In this document: positions 7,717 to 14,906 of the stretch, piece by piece
How positions within the stretch are numbered: position 1 is the stretch's first letter
Layout of the letters: each line of letters begins with the position of its first letter
Assembly (NCBI GenBank): GCA_910577665.1
Contig: CAJTOJ010000002.1
Span: 203,948-267,947, forward strand
Reading direction: 5' to 3'
DNA from: an uncultured Acetatifactor sp.
Lineage (GTDB): Bacteria; Bacillota; Clostridia; Lachnospirales; Lachnospiraceae
Length of the DNA stretch: 64,000 bases
Notes under the pieces: model-generated
Databases searched by the model: none
Seen by the model: only the letters and a program-made list of their open reading frames with translations
What the model was told of the DNA's origin: nothing
Translations under genes and position numbers: made by a program

Positions 7717-8688
7717 TTACTCCGTTCCATGATCCCCTATCCGGTATTTTCTAGGCGTCATACCGTACTTTTTCTGGAAGATCCGATGAAAATAGCTGAT
7801 GTTGTCATAACCTACTTCCACAGCCACATCTGCCACCGGCATGCCGGTAGTGGACAACAGATAAGCGGCCTGGCCAAGCCGTCTGGCCTGGAGCAGCTCC
7901 GTGTAAGTCCTTCCCGTCTGACGCCGGATCTCCCTGGAAAGCCAGCTCACATCATAGTGTAGTTCCTCTGCCAGCCTGGCCAGCCCCCCATCCCGGTAAT
8001 GATTCTCAATATGGCTGAGCACCTGGATCACCAGTTTCTGTTGTCCCACATTTTCATCTGTCTCCAGCCTGTCCATACAGTTCATCAGCTGTAAGAAGAG
8101 GAGACCCATGGTAGCCTGGTTGGTCCTGCGTCTGTTTGGCTGCCTGTGCCAGATGGTCCAGATCAAGTTCTCCACCAGATTCTGCACTGGCAGCACATCT
8201 GCCACCTTAAAGTGCAGATATCCCCCGTTCTCCTTCTCCCCCCTAAGGCAGTCAATGACAAAACTCCTAAGCAGATTCTCCTCCGGTTCCATCATATCAA
8301 GCCCATACTGGAAAAAATCCGGAAGTACGATAAAATTTACCGCAATATCCTCCTCTCCGGCTGGATAGATCTCCTGGGTAGCCCGCTGGCTTAAAAACAG
8401 CAGCTCCCCCTGCCGCAGGATCACTTCCTCTCCGTTTATAATATGCCGGGTACTTCCGGAACACATATAGATCACTTCTATGTAATTGTGGGTATGCCTG
8501 GGAAAATGGATAAAACGGGTGTGGGGCCGCACCTGGATCATCTTGCCATCCTCCAGAAGTTTTGTGGCATCTATGATATCTGTCTCAGCGGACATGTAAA
8601 GTCCCTTCTCAATCTTCTGGTGTCCTGCCAGGATCTTCTCTTCCTCCGGGGTGATTTTTTTCAGTTCCAGCAACAATTCTTCCGTCAT
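7717..8688 (-). CDS. AraC-family transcriptional regulator, probably of rhamnose genes
   Basis: A 323-residue protein with a cupin-like sensor half (PRHTHNYIEVIYMCSG, residues about 63-78, then a QGELLFLSQ segment). Two C-terminal HTH motifs cover about residues 220-318, including LARLAEELHYDVSWLSREIR and the family signature VAVEVGYDNISYFHRIFQKK. AraC proteins of this layout bind a sugar and activate nearby operons. Its place upstream of the PocR gene and rhaBAD suggests control of rhamnose use, which is an inference. It is preceded by a long leader with purine-rich repeats (8766-8880) and followed by its own terminator. Confidence 0.9.
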   Translation of the reverse strand: MTEELLLELKKITPEEEKILAGHQKIEKGLYMSAETDIIDATKLLEDGKMIQVRPHTRFIHFPRHTHNYIEVIYMCSGSTRHIINGEEVILRQGELLFLSQRATQEIYPAGEEDIAVNFIVLPDFFQYGLDMMEPEENLLRSFVIDCLRGEKENGGYLHFKVADVLPVQNLVENLIWTIWHRQPNRRRTNQATMGLLFLQLMNCMDRLETDENVGQQKLVIQVLSHIENHYRDGGLARLAEELHYDVSWLSREIRRQTGRTYTELLQARRLGQAAYLLSTTGMPVADVAVEVGYDNISYFHRIFQKKYGMTPRKYRIGDHGTE

Positions 8689-8765
8689 AACCGCATCCCG
8701 CCCTCTGCATCTGTTTTCTTTTGTGTCCGTTTTCCCTCTGTGGCCCCTCTTCTTGTTGTGGTTCT

Positions 8766-8880
8766 CTCTTTGTACAGCCCCTCTTTTTGTTACAGGCCTT
8801 TTATGCTGTAATCTCTTTTTGTTACAGCCTCTCTTTTATTACAGTTCCTTTTCTGTTATAGTCTTTCTTTTGTCATTGCC
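8766..8880 (-). repeat. Irregular tandem repeat in the AraC gene leader
   Basis: About six degenerate copies of a 15-18-base unit, best seen on the minus strand as CTGTAACAAAAAGAG, lie 80-190 bases upstream of the AraC start codon. The surrounding 8689-9085 stretch has no gene. The strong purine bias on the transcribed strand would give an unstructured A/G-rich 5' leader. Function is unknown. Confidence 0.55.
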
Positions 8881-9085
8881 TTCCTTTTTGCTCTTCCTCC
8901 CCAGGAAAATATTTCCATAAGGAACTGTTAAAAATTTCCTTTACATATAATGCCGGATCAAGCTTTCTTTGCAGGGCGGAAGAATAAGGCGTAAAGATAC
9001 GGCACTAGCAAGTAAGCAACCTGTGCAAGGCTGGAAGAATGCCTGCCGCTCTCTGTATAACAGGCGGGACGGATCTGTCCTGCTG

Positions 9086-10687
9086 TCAAAAGCTGTCCAG
9101 CAGTCCCTTGATACCTTCTTTCTCGTAGATAGCCTTGTAATATGCCACCTCCTCCTTGATCAGTTCATCGATCACCTGCATGCCAAGCAGTTCCACCGGC
9201 GCCTTGTCGTCTGTCATCACATGATTGCCTGCCACATAAGGCTCCAGCCCCTGCCTCACCTGTCCCATCAGTTCTTCCAGACGGCCTTCCGGCAGCTTTT
9301 CCATAGCTATCTCCAGGTGATCCACCATAGCCGGATTGTCTGAGGCGAACAGCTCCCGGTTGGTAGACCCGGACACATCTGCCGTATACACCTGGTCAAA
9401 CACAGAGGAAATGGTATCTGCCAGATACTGGTTGATATTCCCCTCCCTACTGCCCCGCATATTCATATTCACCACCATAATCCCGTCTTCCTTCAGATGT
9501 TCCTTCACCAGTGTGAAGAACTCCACGGAAGACATCTGGAACGGAATGGTAATATCCTGGTAGGCATCCACCATGATCACATCATACCGCCTGTCAATCA
9601 CATTCAGAAACGCCCTGCCATCATAGGTAGTCACCTTCACGTCCTCCGGCAGTGCGAAATATTCCCTGGCCAGATCCGTGATCCTCTCATCAATCTCCAC
9701 ACCCTCGATCTTCATATCTCCAAAATATCGCCTGCACTGTGTGGCATAAGTTCCTGTGCCCATGCCTAAGATCAACATCTCACAGTCCGCGGGGTCTTCC
9801 TGTCCTGTCATCAAAGGTGCTGCCATGGCATAGTCATAATACATACCCGTAAGGCCCGTCTCCTTCATCAGCACCGACTGGACGCCGAACAGCACATTGG
9901 TAGACAGGATTACCCTGTTGCTATCCTCTTTCACCTGCAGGTAATTATACACCGATTCCCCCTCATAGGCCAGCCCCTGTTCCCAGAAAGCAAAACTGTT
10001 CGAACGGCCCAGGATGCAGCAGACCATAAACAGCGCTGCCGCTACCGCACTTTTCACCACGCCTTTACGTCTGCTTGCAAAATACAGCACTCCCAGCAAA
10101 AGCAGGATCCCGGCAAACAACAGAAAGGTGATGGAAGTCCCCACTGCCGGTATGGTCACAAAGGTTGGCACAAAAGTACCAATGATACTGCCAATGGTGT
10201 TAAATGCCCCCAGGGTTCCCACGGTGCGGCCACTGTCCTCCAGACTGTCTACGGAATATTTGGCCAGGGAAGGAGTCACTGTCCCCAGCAGGAACAGGGG
10301 AAACACGAAAATTACCATACAGGCCGCAAAAGCTGCCCAGACCAGGAAATTCGTGTCCACAGCAAAGATCACCACCGCCGAGATTCCCAGCACCACATAT
10401 TTCCCCAGCACCGGAATGGCCGCAATCCACACAGCCGCCACCAGGATTCTGCCGTAGAGTCTGTCCGGGCTGGGATTTTTGTCCGCACTGCGCCCTCCGT
10501 AGACATTGCCCAGAGCCATGGCAATCATGATGGTGCCGATGATGATGGTCCAGACGATCTGGGAGGAACTGAAATACGGCGCCAGCAGCCTGCTGGCTCC
10601 CAGCTCCACTGCCATCACAGACATACCTGCGAAAAATTCCGTCACATATAAAAACAGCTTGTTTTTCAAAATAGATGTTTTCTCCAT
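9086..10687 (-). CDS. Membrane-fused spermidine synthase-like protein
   Basis: A 533-residue protein in two halves. Residues about 8-230 contain several hydrophobic membrane segments, beginning FAGMSVMAVELGASRLLAPY, as in the multi-pass domain often fused to polyamine synthases. Residues about 270-520 resemble the aminopropyltransferase fold: ILGMGTGTYATQC (nucleotide site), VEIDERITDLAREYF, and DVIMVDAYQD. Such fusions are usually annotated as fused MFS/spermidine synthase, but their substrate is often unproven. ATG at 10687 is chosen because the longer frame upstream lies in the spacer and reads through the hsp20 terminator; GGGAGG lies 12 bases before it. Confidence 0.85.
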   Translation of the reverse strand: MEKTSILKNKLFLYVTEFFAGMSVMAVELGASRLLAPYFSSSQIVWTIIIGTIMIAMALGNVYGGRSADKNPSPDRLYGRILVAAVWIAAIPVLGKYVVLGISAVVIFAVDTNFLVWAAFAACMVIFVFPLFLLGTVTPSLAKYSVDSLEDSGRTVGTLGAFNTIGSIIGTFVPTFVTIPAVGTSITFLLFAGILLLLGVLYFASRRKGVVKSAVAAALFMVCCILGRSNSFAFWEQGLAYEGESVYNYLQVKEDSNRVILSTNVLFGVQSVLMKETGLTGMYYDYAMAAPLMTGQEDPADCEMLILGMGTGTYATQCRRYFGDMKIEGVEIDERITDLAREYFALPEDVKVTTYDGRAFLNVIDRRYDVIMVDAYQDITIPFQMSSVEFFTLVKEHLKEDGIMVVNMNMRGSREGNINQYLADTISSVFDQVYTADVSGSTNRELFASDNPAMVDHLEIAMEKLPEGRLEELMGQVRQGLEPYVAGNHVMTDDKAPVELLGMQVIDELIKEEVAYYKAIYEKEGIKGLLDSF

Positions 10688-10796
10688 AAATACCAGATGC
10701 CTCCCTTGCCATAAATGAGAGTGCTTCGCACTCCTTCCAGAATATGCCCCGCAGACCCGCACATGTTTGTGCCCTGTAGCGCAGTATTCTATACAG

Positions 10797-10823
10797 AAAA
10801 AACCCCCGGGATATACCCGAGGG
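10797..10823 (-). terminator. Intrinsic terminator of hsp20
   Basis: Arms CCCTCGGG and CCCGGGGG around a TATAT-type loop are followed on the minus strand by TTTTTT. It lies about 65 bases past the hsp20 stop and before the spermidine synthase-like gene. Confidence 0.85.
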
Positions 10824-10886
10824 CTCCATTTTCCCACATCTATTATAAACAAACTGTCATCTTCTGTCAAAGAATATCTGCCTTCC

Positions 10887-11333
10887 TCAGCCTTCAATGG
10901 CAATATACCGGTTCCTCTCGATGGCTTTCTCATCCCTCTTGGGAATCTCCAGCTTCAAGACACCGCTCTCATACCTGGCCCGGATATCCTCCTGCTGCAC
11001 ACCCTCGCCTACATAGAAACTCCTCTGCATACTCCCCGCATAGCGTTCCCTGCGGATATACTTGCCGTCTGCATCCTGCTCGTCCTTGTCCAGGCCCTTT
11101 GTGGCGGTAACCATGAGATATCCGTTCTGCAACTCTGCAGAGATCTCACTCTTGTCGAAGCCGGGCAGCTCGATGGCCACCTGGTAGACGCCCTCCATCT
11201 CCTTCACATCGGTCTTCATCATGTTCTTCGCGTGCTTTCCATACAGGTTCCTGTCCATATCGGCAAAGCCTGAAAAAGCACTTTCCATCAGATTATCAAA
11301 CAAATTCTCTCCAAAAATACTAGGCATCAACAT
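10887..11333 (-). CDS. Hsp20 small heat-shock protein
   Basis: A 148-residue alpha-crystallin-type chaperone that binds unfolding proteins without ATP. The N-terminus MLMPSIFGENLFDNLM is typical of clostridial Hsp20. The crystallin domain covers about residues 40-140, with the family motif SGVLKLEIPK and a basic end. ATG at 11333 has AGGAGG seven bases upstream. Transcription starts at a consensus-like promoter overlapped by a CIRCE operator, so repression by HrcA is expected. It has its own terminator. Confidence 0.95.
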   Translation of the reverse strand: MLMPSIFGENLFDNLMESAFSGFADMDRNLYGKHAKNMMKTDVKEMEGVYQVAIELPGFDKSEISAELQNGYLMVTATKGLDKDEQDADGKYIRRERYAGSMQRSFYVGEGVQQEDIRARYESGVLKLEIPKRDEKAIERNRYIAIEG

Positions 11334-11442
11334 AAGACATCCTCCTTTTCCAGACCATATGTCTGCTCTTTGATGATTGTGTTTACAGTTTCTGGAACTC
11401 AGGTCGCAGGTGTTTGTCTCCTGTTTCCTTTGTTCTAGATGT

Positions 11443-11471
11443 AATATAACACACATTATCAGCACTGTCAA
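11443..11471 (-). promoter_or_regulatory. hsp20 promoter
   Basis: On the minus strand, TTGACA (11466-11471) and TATATT (11443-11448) are separated by exactly 17 bases. This fits a housekeeping sigma-A promoter about 110 bases upstream of the hsp20 start codon. Confidence 0.85.
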
Positions 11472-11485
11472 CGGATGAGTGCTAA
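11459..11485 (-). promoter_or_regulatory. CIRCE operator (HrcA binding site)
   Basis: On the minus strand TTAGCACTC, nine bases, then CAGTGCTGA. The known CIRCE consensus is TTAGCACTC-N9-GAGTGCTAA, so the left arm is perfect and the right arm has two changes. It overlaps the -35 box and spacer of the hsp20 promoter, where a bound repressor would block polymerase. Confidence 0.85.
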
Positions 11486-11592
11486 TAGATTTATAAAGGA
11501 TTTCTAAACCATTTCTAAACTCCCACGCATCCCGATACGCCGCCATAAACGAAAGTCGGGCATTTAGAAAATACCCCTCTCCATTCAATTAT

Positions 11593-11627
11593 AACCGTCA
11601 CCAGGAAGTTTATACCTGGCAACGGTT
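11593..11627. terminator. Hairpin downstream of the DUF3990 operon
   Basis: A stem of AACCGT/ACGGTT continued by CCAGG/CCTGG with small internal loops. It lies about 130 bases past the last gene of the 11.7-14.1 kb operon. There is no clear T tract, so its role as a terminator is uncertain. The rest of 11628-11757 shows nothing further. Confidence 0.35.
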
Positions 11628-11757
11628 CCTATATTTAAGCCACTGCATTTCTGTTAATCTGTTCGATTACATTTCGTATTCCCATTCACAAAGCCGTGAA
11701 AGGATAGATGTTACCGCCTCCCTTCTTAATCCCTGGCGCTCACAGAAAATATCCATA

Positions 11758-12204
11758 TCATATTTCTGTCTGAATTATAGTACCGAAATTTCTCTCATTT
11801 TGAAAAATCTCATATACATATGCAGAACTTTCCAGATATAACCCTGTCTCAATATCCAAAAGCTTGTCAAAAGTCTGCGAATTATAAAAAATCTGCATTG
11901 CCTGGTCATATTCCATCTTATAATCCCAAACAATGTATTCAATAATATCCTGAATGCTATATTCTATTAATTGTTCCTGCTTTGTCATTGTAAAACACCA
12001 GCTTTCCCAAAATGTATGCTTCTTTCTCGTATCAATATCTAACGGGCAGCAACTAACATCTTGTTTTTGGCCATAAATGAGTATTCCTTTTGTCCATGAT
12101 GTCTTCTGCGCAAGTTCTTTTTGCGCTTCCAGAACAGCTTCCGGGTCTGCGCTTTCCATAGCTTTCCGAAGCCAGTATTCTGCCTGTGTGCGGTTCTGCT
12201 CCAT
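11758..12204 (-). CDS. Uncharacterised protein, paralogue of the 13131-13355 product
   Basis: The last gene of the operon. It starts 17 bases after the HAD stop codon and encodes 148 residues. Residues about 73-142 (QLIEYSIQDIIEYIVWDY, then AMQIFYNSQTF and TGLYLESSAYVYEIFQ) share the pattern AM-x-(I/L)-(F/Y)YNS...K...Y...Y...E with the small protein at 13131-13355. Residues 1-72 are unlike anything recognised and may be an unrelated fused piece. A second start at Met73 (11988) would give just the shared domain but lacks a clear ribosome binding site. No signal peptide or membrane segment is present. Function is unknown. Confidence 0.65.
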   Translation of the reverse strand: MEQNRTQAEYWLRKAMESADPEAVLEAQKELAQKTSWTKGILIYGQKQDVSCCPLDIDTRKKHTFWESWCFTMTKQEQLIEYSIQDIIEYIVWDYKMEYDQAMQIFYNSQTFDKLLDIETGLYLESSAYVYEIFQNERNFGTIIQTEI

Positions 12205-12221
12205 ATGGATACCCTAAGGTG

Positions 12222-13028
12222 TCATCCTGCCTTTTCCAATACCCCCTTCAGTTCCCCCCAGTTCATAATTGTGAGAATCCCTTCCCTCAACTCATACTCC
12301 ATATCAATGGCTCCCAGGTACCACACGGGGAAGATACCCGCATTGGATGCCCCAGCTATGTCGCATTCATAGTCATCCCCCACATACCACACTTCCTCCG
12401 AAGACAGGTCTGCCATCTCCAGGGCCAGTTCGAAGATCCGCCGATTCGGTTTCCGGTACAGATATTCGCTGGTGGCCAGGATGTACTCAAAGGAATGATC
12501 CGGGATGCAGGACTGTATCCGCTCCCGCAGGGCTTTCCCGGAAAAAGCCAGATTGCTGACAACGCCAGTGCGGATGCCTTTTCCGGCCAGATATTGAAGA
12601 AACTCTCCGATCCCCTTTGTGGCCTCTCCTGGTGATGCAGCATCCCAGAACACCCGGTCCACCGTGTCTGCATCTATGGACAGTTCGATTCCCTGGGAAG
12701 CATATAAATAGGATGTAAACATGTGGTTTGGCACTTCCACTTGAAACTGATGTCTGGTACTGTGATCTGCCCTTCCCAGCTCCCGGTTGATGGCCTCTGC
12801 CTCTGCCTGGATCTGGGATGCCGTCCGGTTGTACTTGTTCCTGGTGGCATACCGGAGCACGGCCTGGGTTCCCCTGACACCATTGAATTTTGCCTGGTTA
12901 ATTAAGGTCTGGCCATAGTCAAAGAGAATCATTTTGGGCATTCTCAGCGGAATACCTGCGGAAAATGCCTCTTTGCACGATTTGTCTGGTCTTGCTTTAC
13001 TATCTCTACCTTTGAAATAGCATTCCAT
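12222..13028 (-). CDS. HAD-family hydrolase
   Basis: A haloacid dehalogenase-like phosphohydrolase. The four family motifs are present: nucleophile loop LFDYGQTL, threonine/serine motif VVSNLAFSG, lysine motif RKPNRRIFELAL, and acidic motif VWYVGDDYECDIAGA. The substrate cannot be told from sequence. ATG at 13028 is chosen because AAGGGGA lies seven bases upstream, but it leaves a 29-residue N-terminal extension before MPKMILFDYG. Met at 12941 is the start expected from relatives and is the alternative. It sits between two paralogous small genes of the DUF3990 operon, so it may be a passenger. Confidence 0.85.
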   Translation of the reverse strand: MECYFKGRDSKARPDKSCKEAFSAGIPLRMPKMILFDYGQTLINQAKFNGVRGTQAVLRYATRNKYNRTASQIQAEAEAINRELGRADHSTRHQFQVEVPNHMFTSYLYASQGIELSIDADTVDRVFWDAASPGEATKGIGEFLQYLAGKGIRTGVVSNLAFSGKALRERIQSCIPDHSFEYILATSEYLYRKPNRRIFELALEMADLSSEEVWYVGDDYECDIAGASNAGIFPVWYLGAIDMEYELREGILTIMNWGELKGVLEKAG

Positions 13029-13130
13029 GATATGTTCCCCTTTGCTGTCGTACTTTCCGTTAAATTGTTCCAATCCACAATACTTTCTCTGGCGTGGTCT
13101 AAACTATCCAGGAAAAATACCTGTTTATTA

Positions 13131-13355
13131 TCACCCAAACAAATCCTTTTCCGTTTCCAGCAACATCTGAGCCAGCACCTTATAATCCAAATATTGTATA
13201 CCATATGTCCCAAGATAAATTTTATCTGCCATCTTACTGTTATAATATAACTTCATTGCTCTTTCATAAGAAAGATTACGCAACTCTGCCAAATATGTTA
13301 TAATCCGCTCTTCAAGGTTTTCCTGGTATACACTTTCCAGCGTTTCCTCATTCAT
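13131..13355 (-). CDS. Small uncharacterised protein of the DUF3791/DUF3990 cassette
   Basis: A 74-residue, mostly helical protein whose start lies two bases after the DUF3990 stop codon, so translation is probably coupled. The centre reads ERAMKLYYNSKMADKIYLG, then YGIQYLDYKVLAQMLLE, a pattern I recall from third genes next to DUF3990 but cannot name. A related domain forms the C-terminal half of the product at 11758-12204. No catalytic motif is apparent. A partner or neutralising role towards the neighbouring ADP-ribosyltransferase-like protein is only an inference. Confidence 0.75.
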   Translation of the reverse strand: MNEETLESVYQENLEERIITYLAELRNLSYERAMKLYYNSKMADKIYLGTYGIQYLDYKVLAQMLLETEKDLFG

Positions 13356-13357
13356 AT

Positions 13358-13846
13358 TTATACCCCGTATATCTCATCAAATGATTCATAGAATAAAAGT
13401 TCATTTATTGCCTTTTGACTTATGAACGCAATCTGGTCATAATCGGGATATACTTTTATTTCTTTCAAAGTTCTTTCCTTATCCCAAATACCAGAACGAT
13501 ACATATCCACAACCCTAAATACCTTGTCATTCGCTACTTTCCCTTTGACCAGGTCATATTGCAAATAATCCTTTTCTCCATCACGGCACCTGCACACAAA
13601 GTCAATCCATTCCATTAAATCTTCCCCAAAACATTTACAATTCAGCCCTTCTAAATTCCCTGCCATGTTATAAACAGTGATAACTGCTTTGCCTACACCA
13701 AAAATATCAACTTTTCTCCTTGCCCATCTCACGGCCTGTTCCTTTACTGTAGTCACATAAAATCCTTTCCCGAAATCCAGTGGCCTGAAAGAATGTTCTA
13801 TATCCGGATGCTTTACAATTACATTTGAGCCATGGTAAACAATCAT
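13358..13846 (-). CDS. DUF3990 protein, ADP-ribosyltransferase-like fold
   Basis: A 162-residue protein with the DUF3990 layout. The N-terminus MIVYHGSN gives the H-G pair (His5), LDFGKGFYVTT gives the tyrosine (Tyr30) followed by EQAVRWA, and a late DQIAFISQKAI segment (about 137-147) sits where the third motif of H-Y-E/Q ADP-ribosyltransferases is expected. I recall DUF3990 as a member of that superfamily. Activity is unproven, and the third catalytic residue would be Gln138 rather than Glu. The ATG overlaps the upstream DUF3791 stop codon (ATGA), so the two are coupled. By context it is the best candidate for a toxin-like effector. Confidence 0.85.
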   Translation of the reverse strand: MIVYHGSNVIVKHPDIEHSFRPLDFGKGFYVTTVKEQAVRWARRKVDIFGVGKAVITVYNMAGNLEGLNCKCFGEDLMEWIDFVCRCRDGEKDYLQYDLVKGKVANDKVFRVVDMYRSGIWDKERTLKEIKVYPDYDQIAFISQKAINELLFYESFDEIYGV

Positions 13847-14058
13847 ATAGCCATCCCCCTAACATTGAAGTACTCCCTAATGTCTTCAATAATATACTTT
13901 GTACTCTGTGTATGAAGGATCTCATAATTAGGCACCAAAAAGCCCATGATACAATCTGTGCTTTCCATTTTTCTATATATTTCAGAAGGATTCCGTTTCC
14001 AATGGTTTGCACATGCATGAATCATATATATAACAAATGAAAATGTGTCTTTATTCAT
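13843..14058 (-). CDS. DUF3791 small protein
   Basis: The first gene of the cassette, 71 residues. ATG at 14058 is preferred, with GGAAGGG upstream; an in-frame GTG at 14076 is possible. The end LHTQSTKYIIEDIREYFNVR closely fits the DUF3791 pattern (LHT..TKYI.EDI.EY). DUF3791 proteins are short, probably helical, of unknown function, and typically sit next to DUF3990 genes. The stop codon overlaps the next start by four bases. A role as a partner or antitoxin is inferred only from that fixed order. Confidence 0.8.
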   Translation of the reverse strand: MNKDTFSFVIYMIHACANHWKRNPSEIYRKMESTDCIMGFLVPNYEILHTQSTKYIIEDIREYFNVRGMAI

Positions 14059-14265
14059 AGCTACAGTCCCTTCCACTCATCATCCTGTTTCTGTCCCCAG
14101 CTTAAATGCATTTTGCTATTTTTGAATCCCCCGCAGACACAGATTTGCTTATTCCAAAGTTTGGTATAAGTATTCAGTCAACAACCCCGCTGCCAGCAAC
14201 GGAGCATCAATTTTGTAAGGGTCAAGAACTATTTGAAAATAATCCCCGACTGTCTAGATATAAAT

Positions 14266-14316
14266 ATTATAGCACGTATCATTACGTATGCCAACAAAAT
14301 ACGCAATAATACGTGC
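14266..14316 (-). promoter_or_regulatory. Promoter with 18-bp inverted-repeat operator for the DUF3791/DUF3990 operon
   Basis: On the minus strand TTGGCA (14289-14294) and TATAAT (14266-14271) are 17 bases apart. An inverted repeat with arms 14272-14289 and 14299-14316 (16 of 18 positions matching, core GCACGTAT...ATACGTGC, nine-base spacer) exactly fills the spacer and extends past the -35 box. A dimeric repressor bound here would block polymerase. The leader to the first start codon is about 200 bases. The rest of 14077-14265 shows no gene. Confidence 0.8.
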
Positions 14317-14366
14317 ATAATCAAATGAATCCTAATAATATACAGATATATTTGAATCTAAATCAC

Positions 14367-14405
14367 AAAAAACTGCCTAAAATAGCTGTAATGGAGTTTA
14401 GGTAG
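14367..14405 (-). terminator. Intrinsic terminator at the end of the tad/macrodomain operon
   Basis: Arms CTACCTAAA and TTTAGGCAG (one mismatch) are followed by TTTTTTG on the minus strand. The stem starts at the stop codon of the macrodomain gene, so transcription should end here, just before the promoter at 14266-14294. Confidence 0.8.
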
Positions 14406-14904
14406 TAAGATTTGGGAAAATTCTTACAGCAATAGAATAAGCTTCTCTGTCATACAGAACCAAATATACCGCCATCTCCTGTGTTACCAGGAATGTCTCT
14501 ATAGTTTCTATTGCCACCCGGATAGCCTGTTCCTTTGGGTAGCCATATGCGCCTCCGGAAATCAATGGAAATGAAATGGACTCACAGTTTCTTTCCTTTG
14601 CAAGATTCAAGGAATTCCTGTAACAGTTCTCCAAATATTCTTTTTCCCCCTTCTTCCCGCCTTTCCATCTGGGTCCTACCGTATGTATGATGTAATGGCA
14701 CGGAAGCCTGTAGGATCCTGTGACCTTGGCCTGTCCCGTTCTGCATCCCCCTAATTTCATACATTCAAACAATAAGCCAAAACCAGCGGCTCTGTGAATT
14801 GCCCCGTCTACTCCCAGTCCGCCAAGCAATGTAACGTTTGCTGCATTGACAATCGCATCACATTTGAATTTCGTAATATCTTGTCTTATAATTTTTACCG
14901 GCAT
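14398..14904 (-). CDS. Macrodomain protein (ADP-ribose binding/hydrolase-like)
   Basis: A 168-residue single macrodomain. It has the ADP-ribose contacts QDITKFKCDAIVNAAN near the N-terminus, LGVDGAIHRAAG at about 33-44, and the phosphate loop ISGGAYGYPKEQA near residue 118. Relatives remove ADP-ribose from proteins or O-acetyl-ADP-ribose. The first glycine loop reads LLGGLGVDGAIH where LLGGGGVDGAIH is usual. ATG at 14904 follows the kinase stop by two bases; TTG at 14910 would overlap it. It is the last gene of the tad operon and neighbours the DUF3990 cassette. Confidence 0.9.
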   Translation of the reverse strand: MPVKIIRQDITKFKCDAIVNAANVTLLGGLGVDGAIHRAAGFGLLFECMKLGGCRTGQAKVTGSYRLPCHYIIHTVGPRWKGGKKGEKEYLENCYRNSLNLAKERNCESISFPLISGGAYGYPKEQAIRVAIETIETFLVTQEMAVYLVLYDREAYSIAVRIFPNLTT

Positions 14905-14906
14905 GT

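Noticed and set aside
10200..10829. 209-codon minus-strand frame inside the spermidine synthase-like gene
   Set aside because: It is an alternate frame of a well-supported gene and reads as Gly/Cys/His-rich nonsense.
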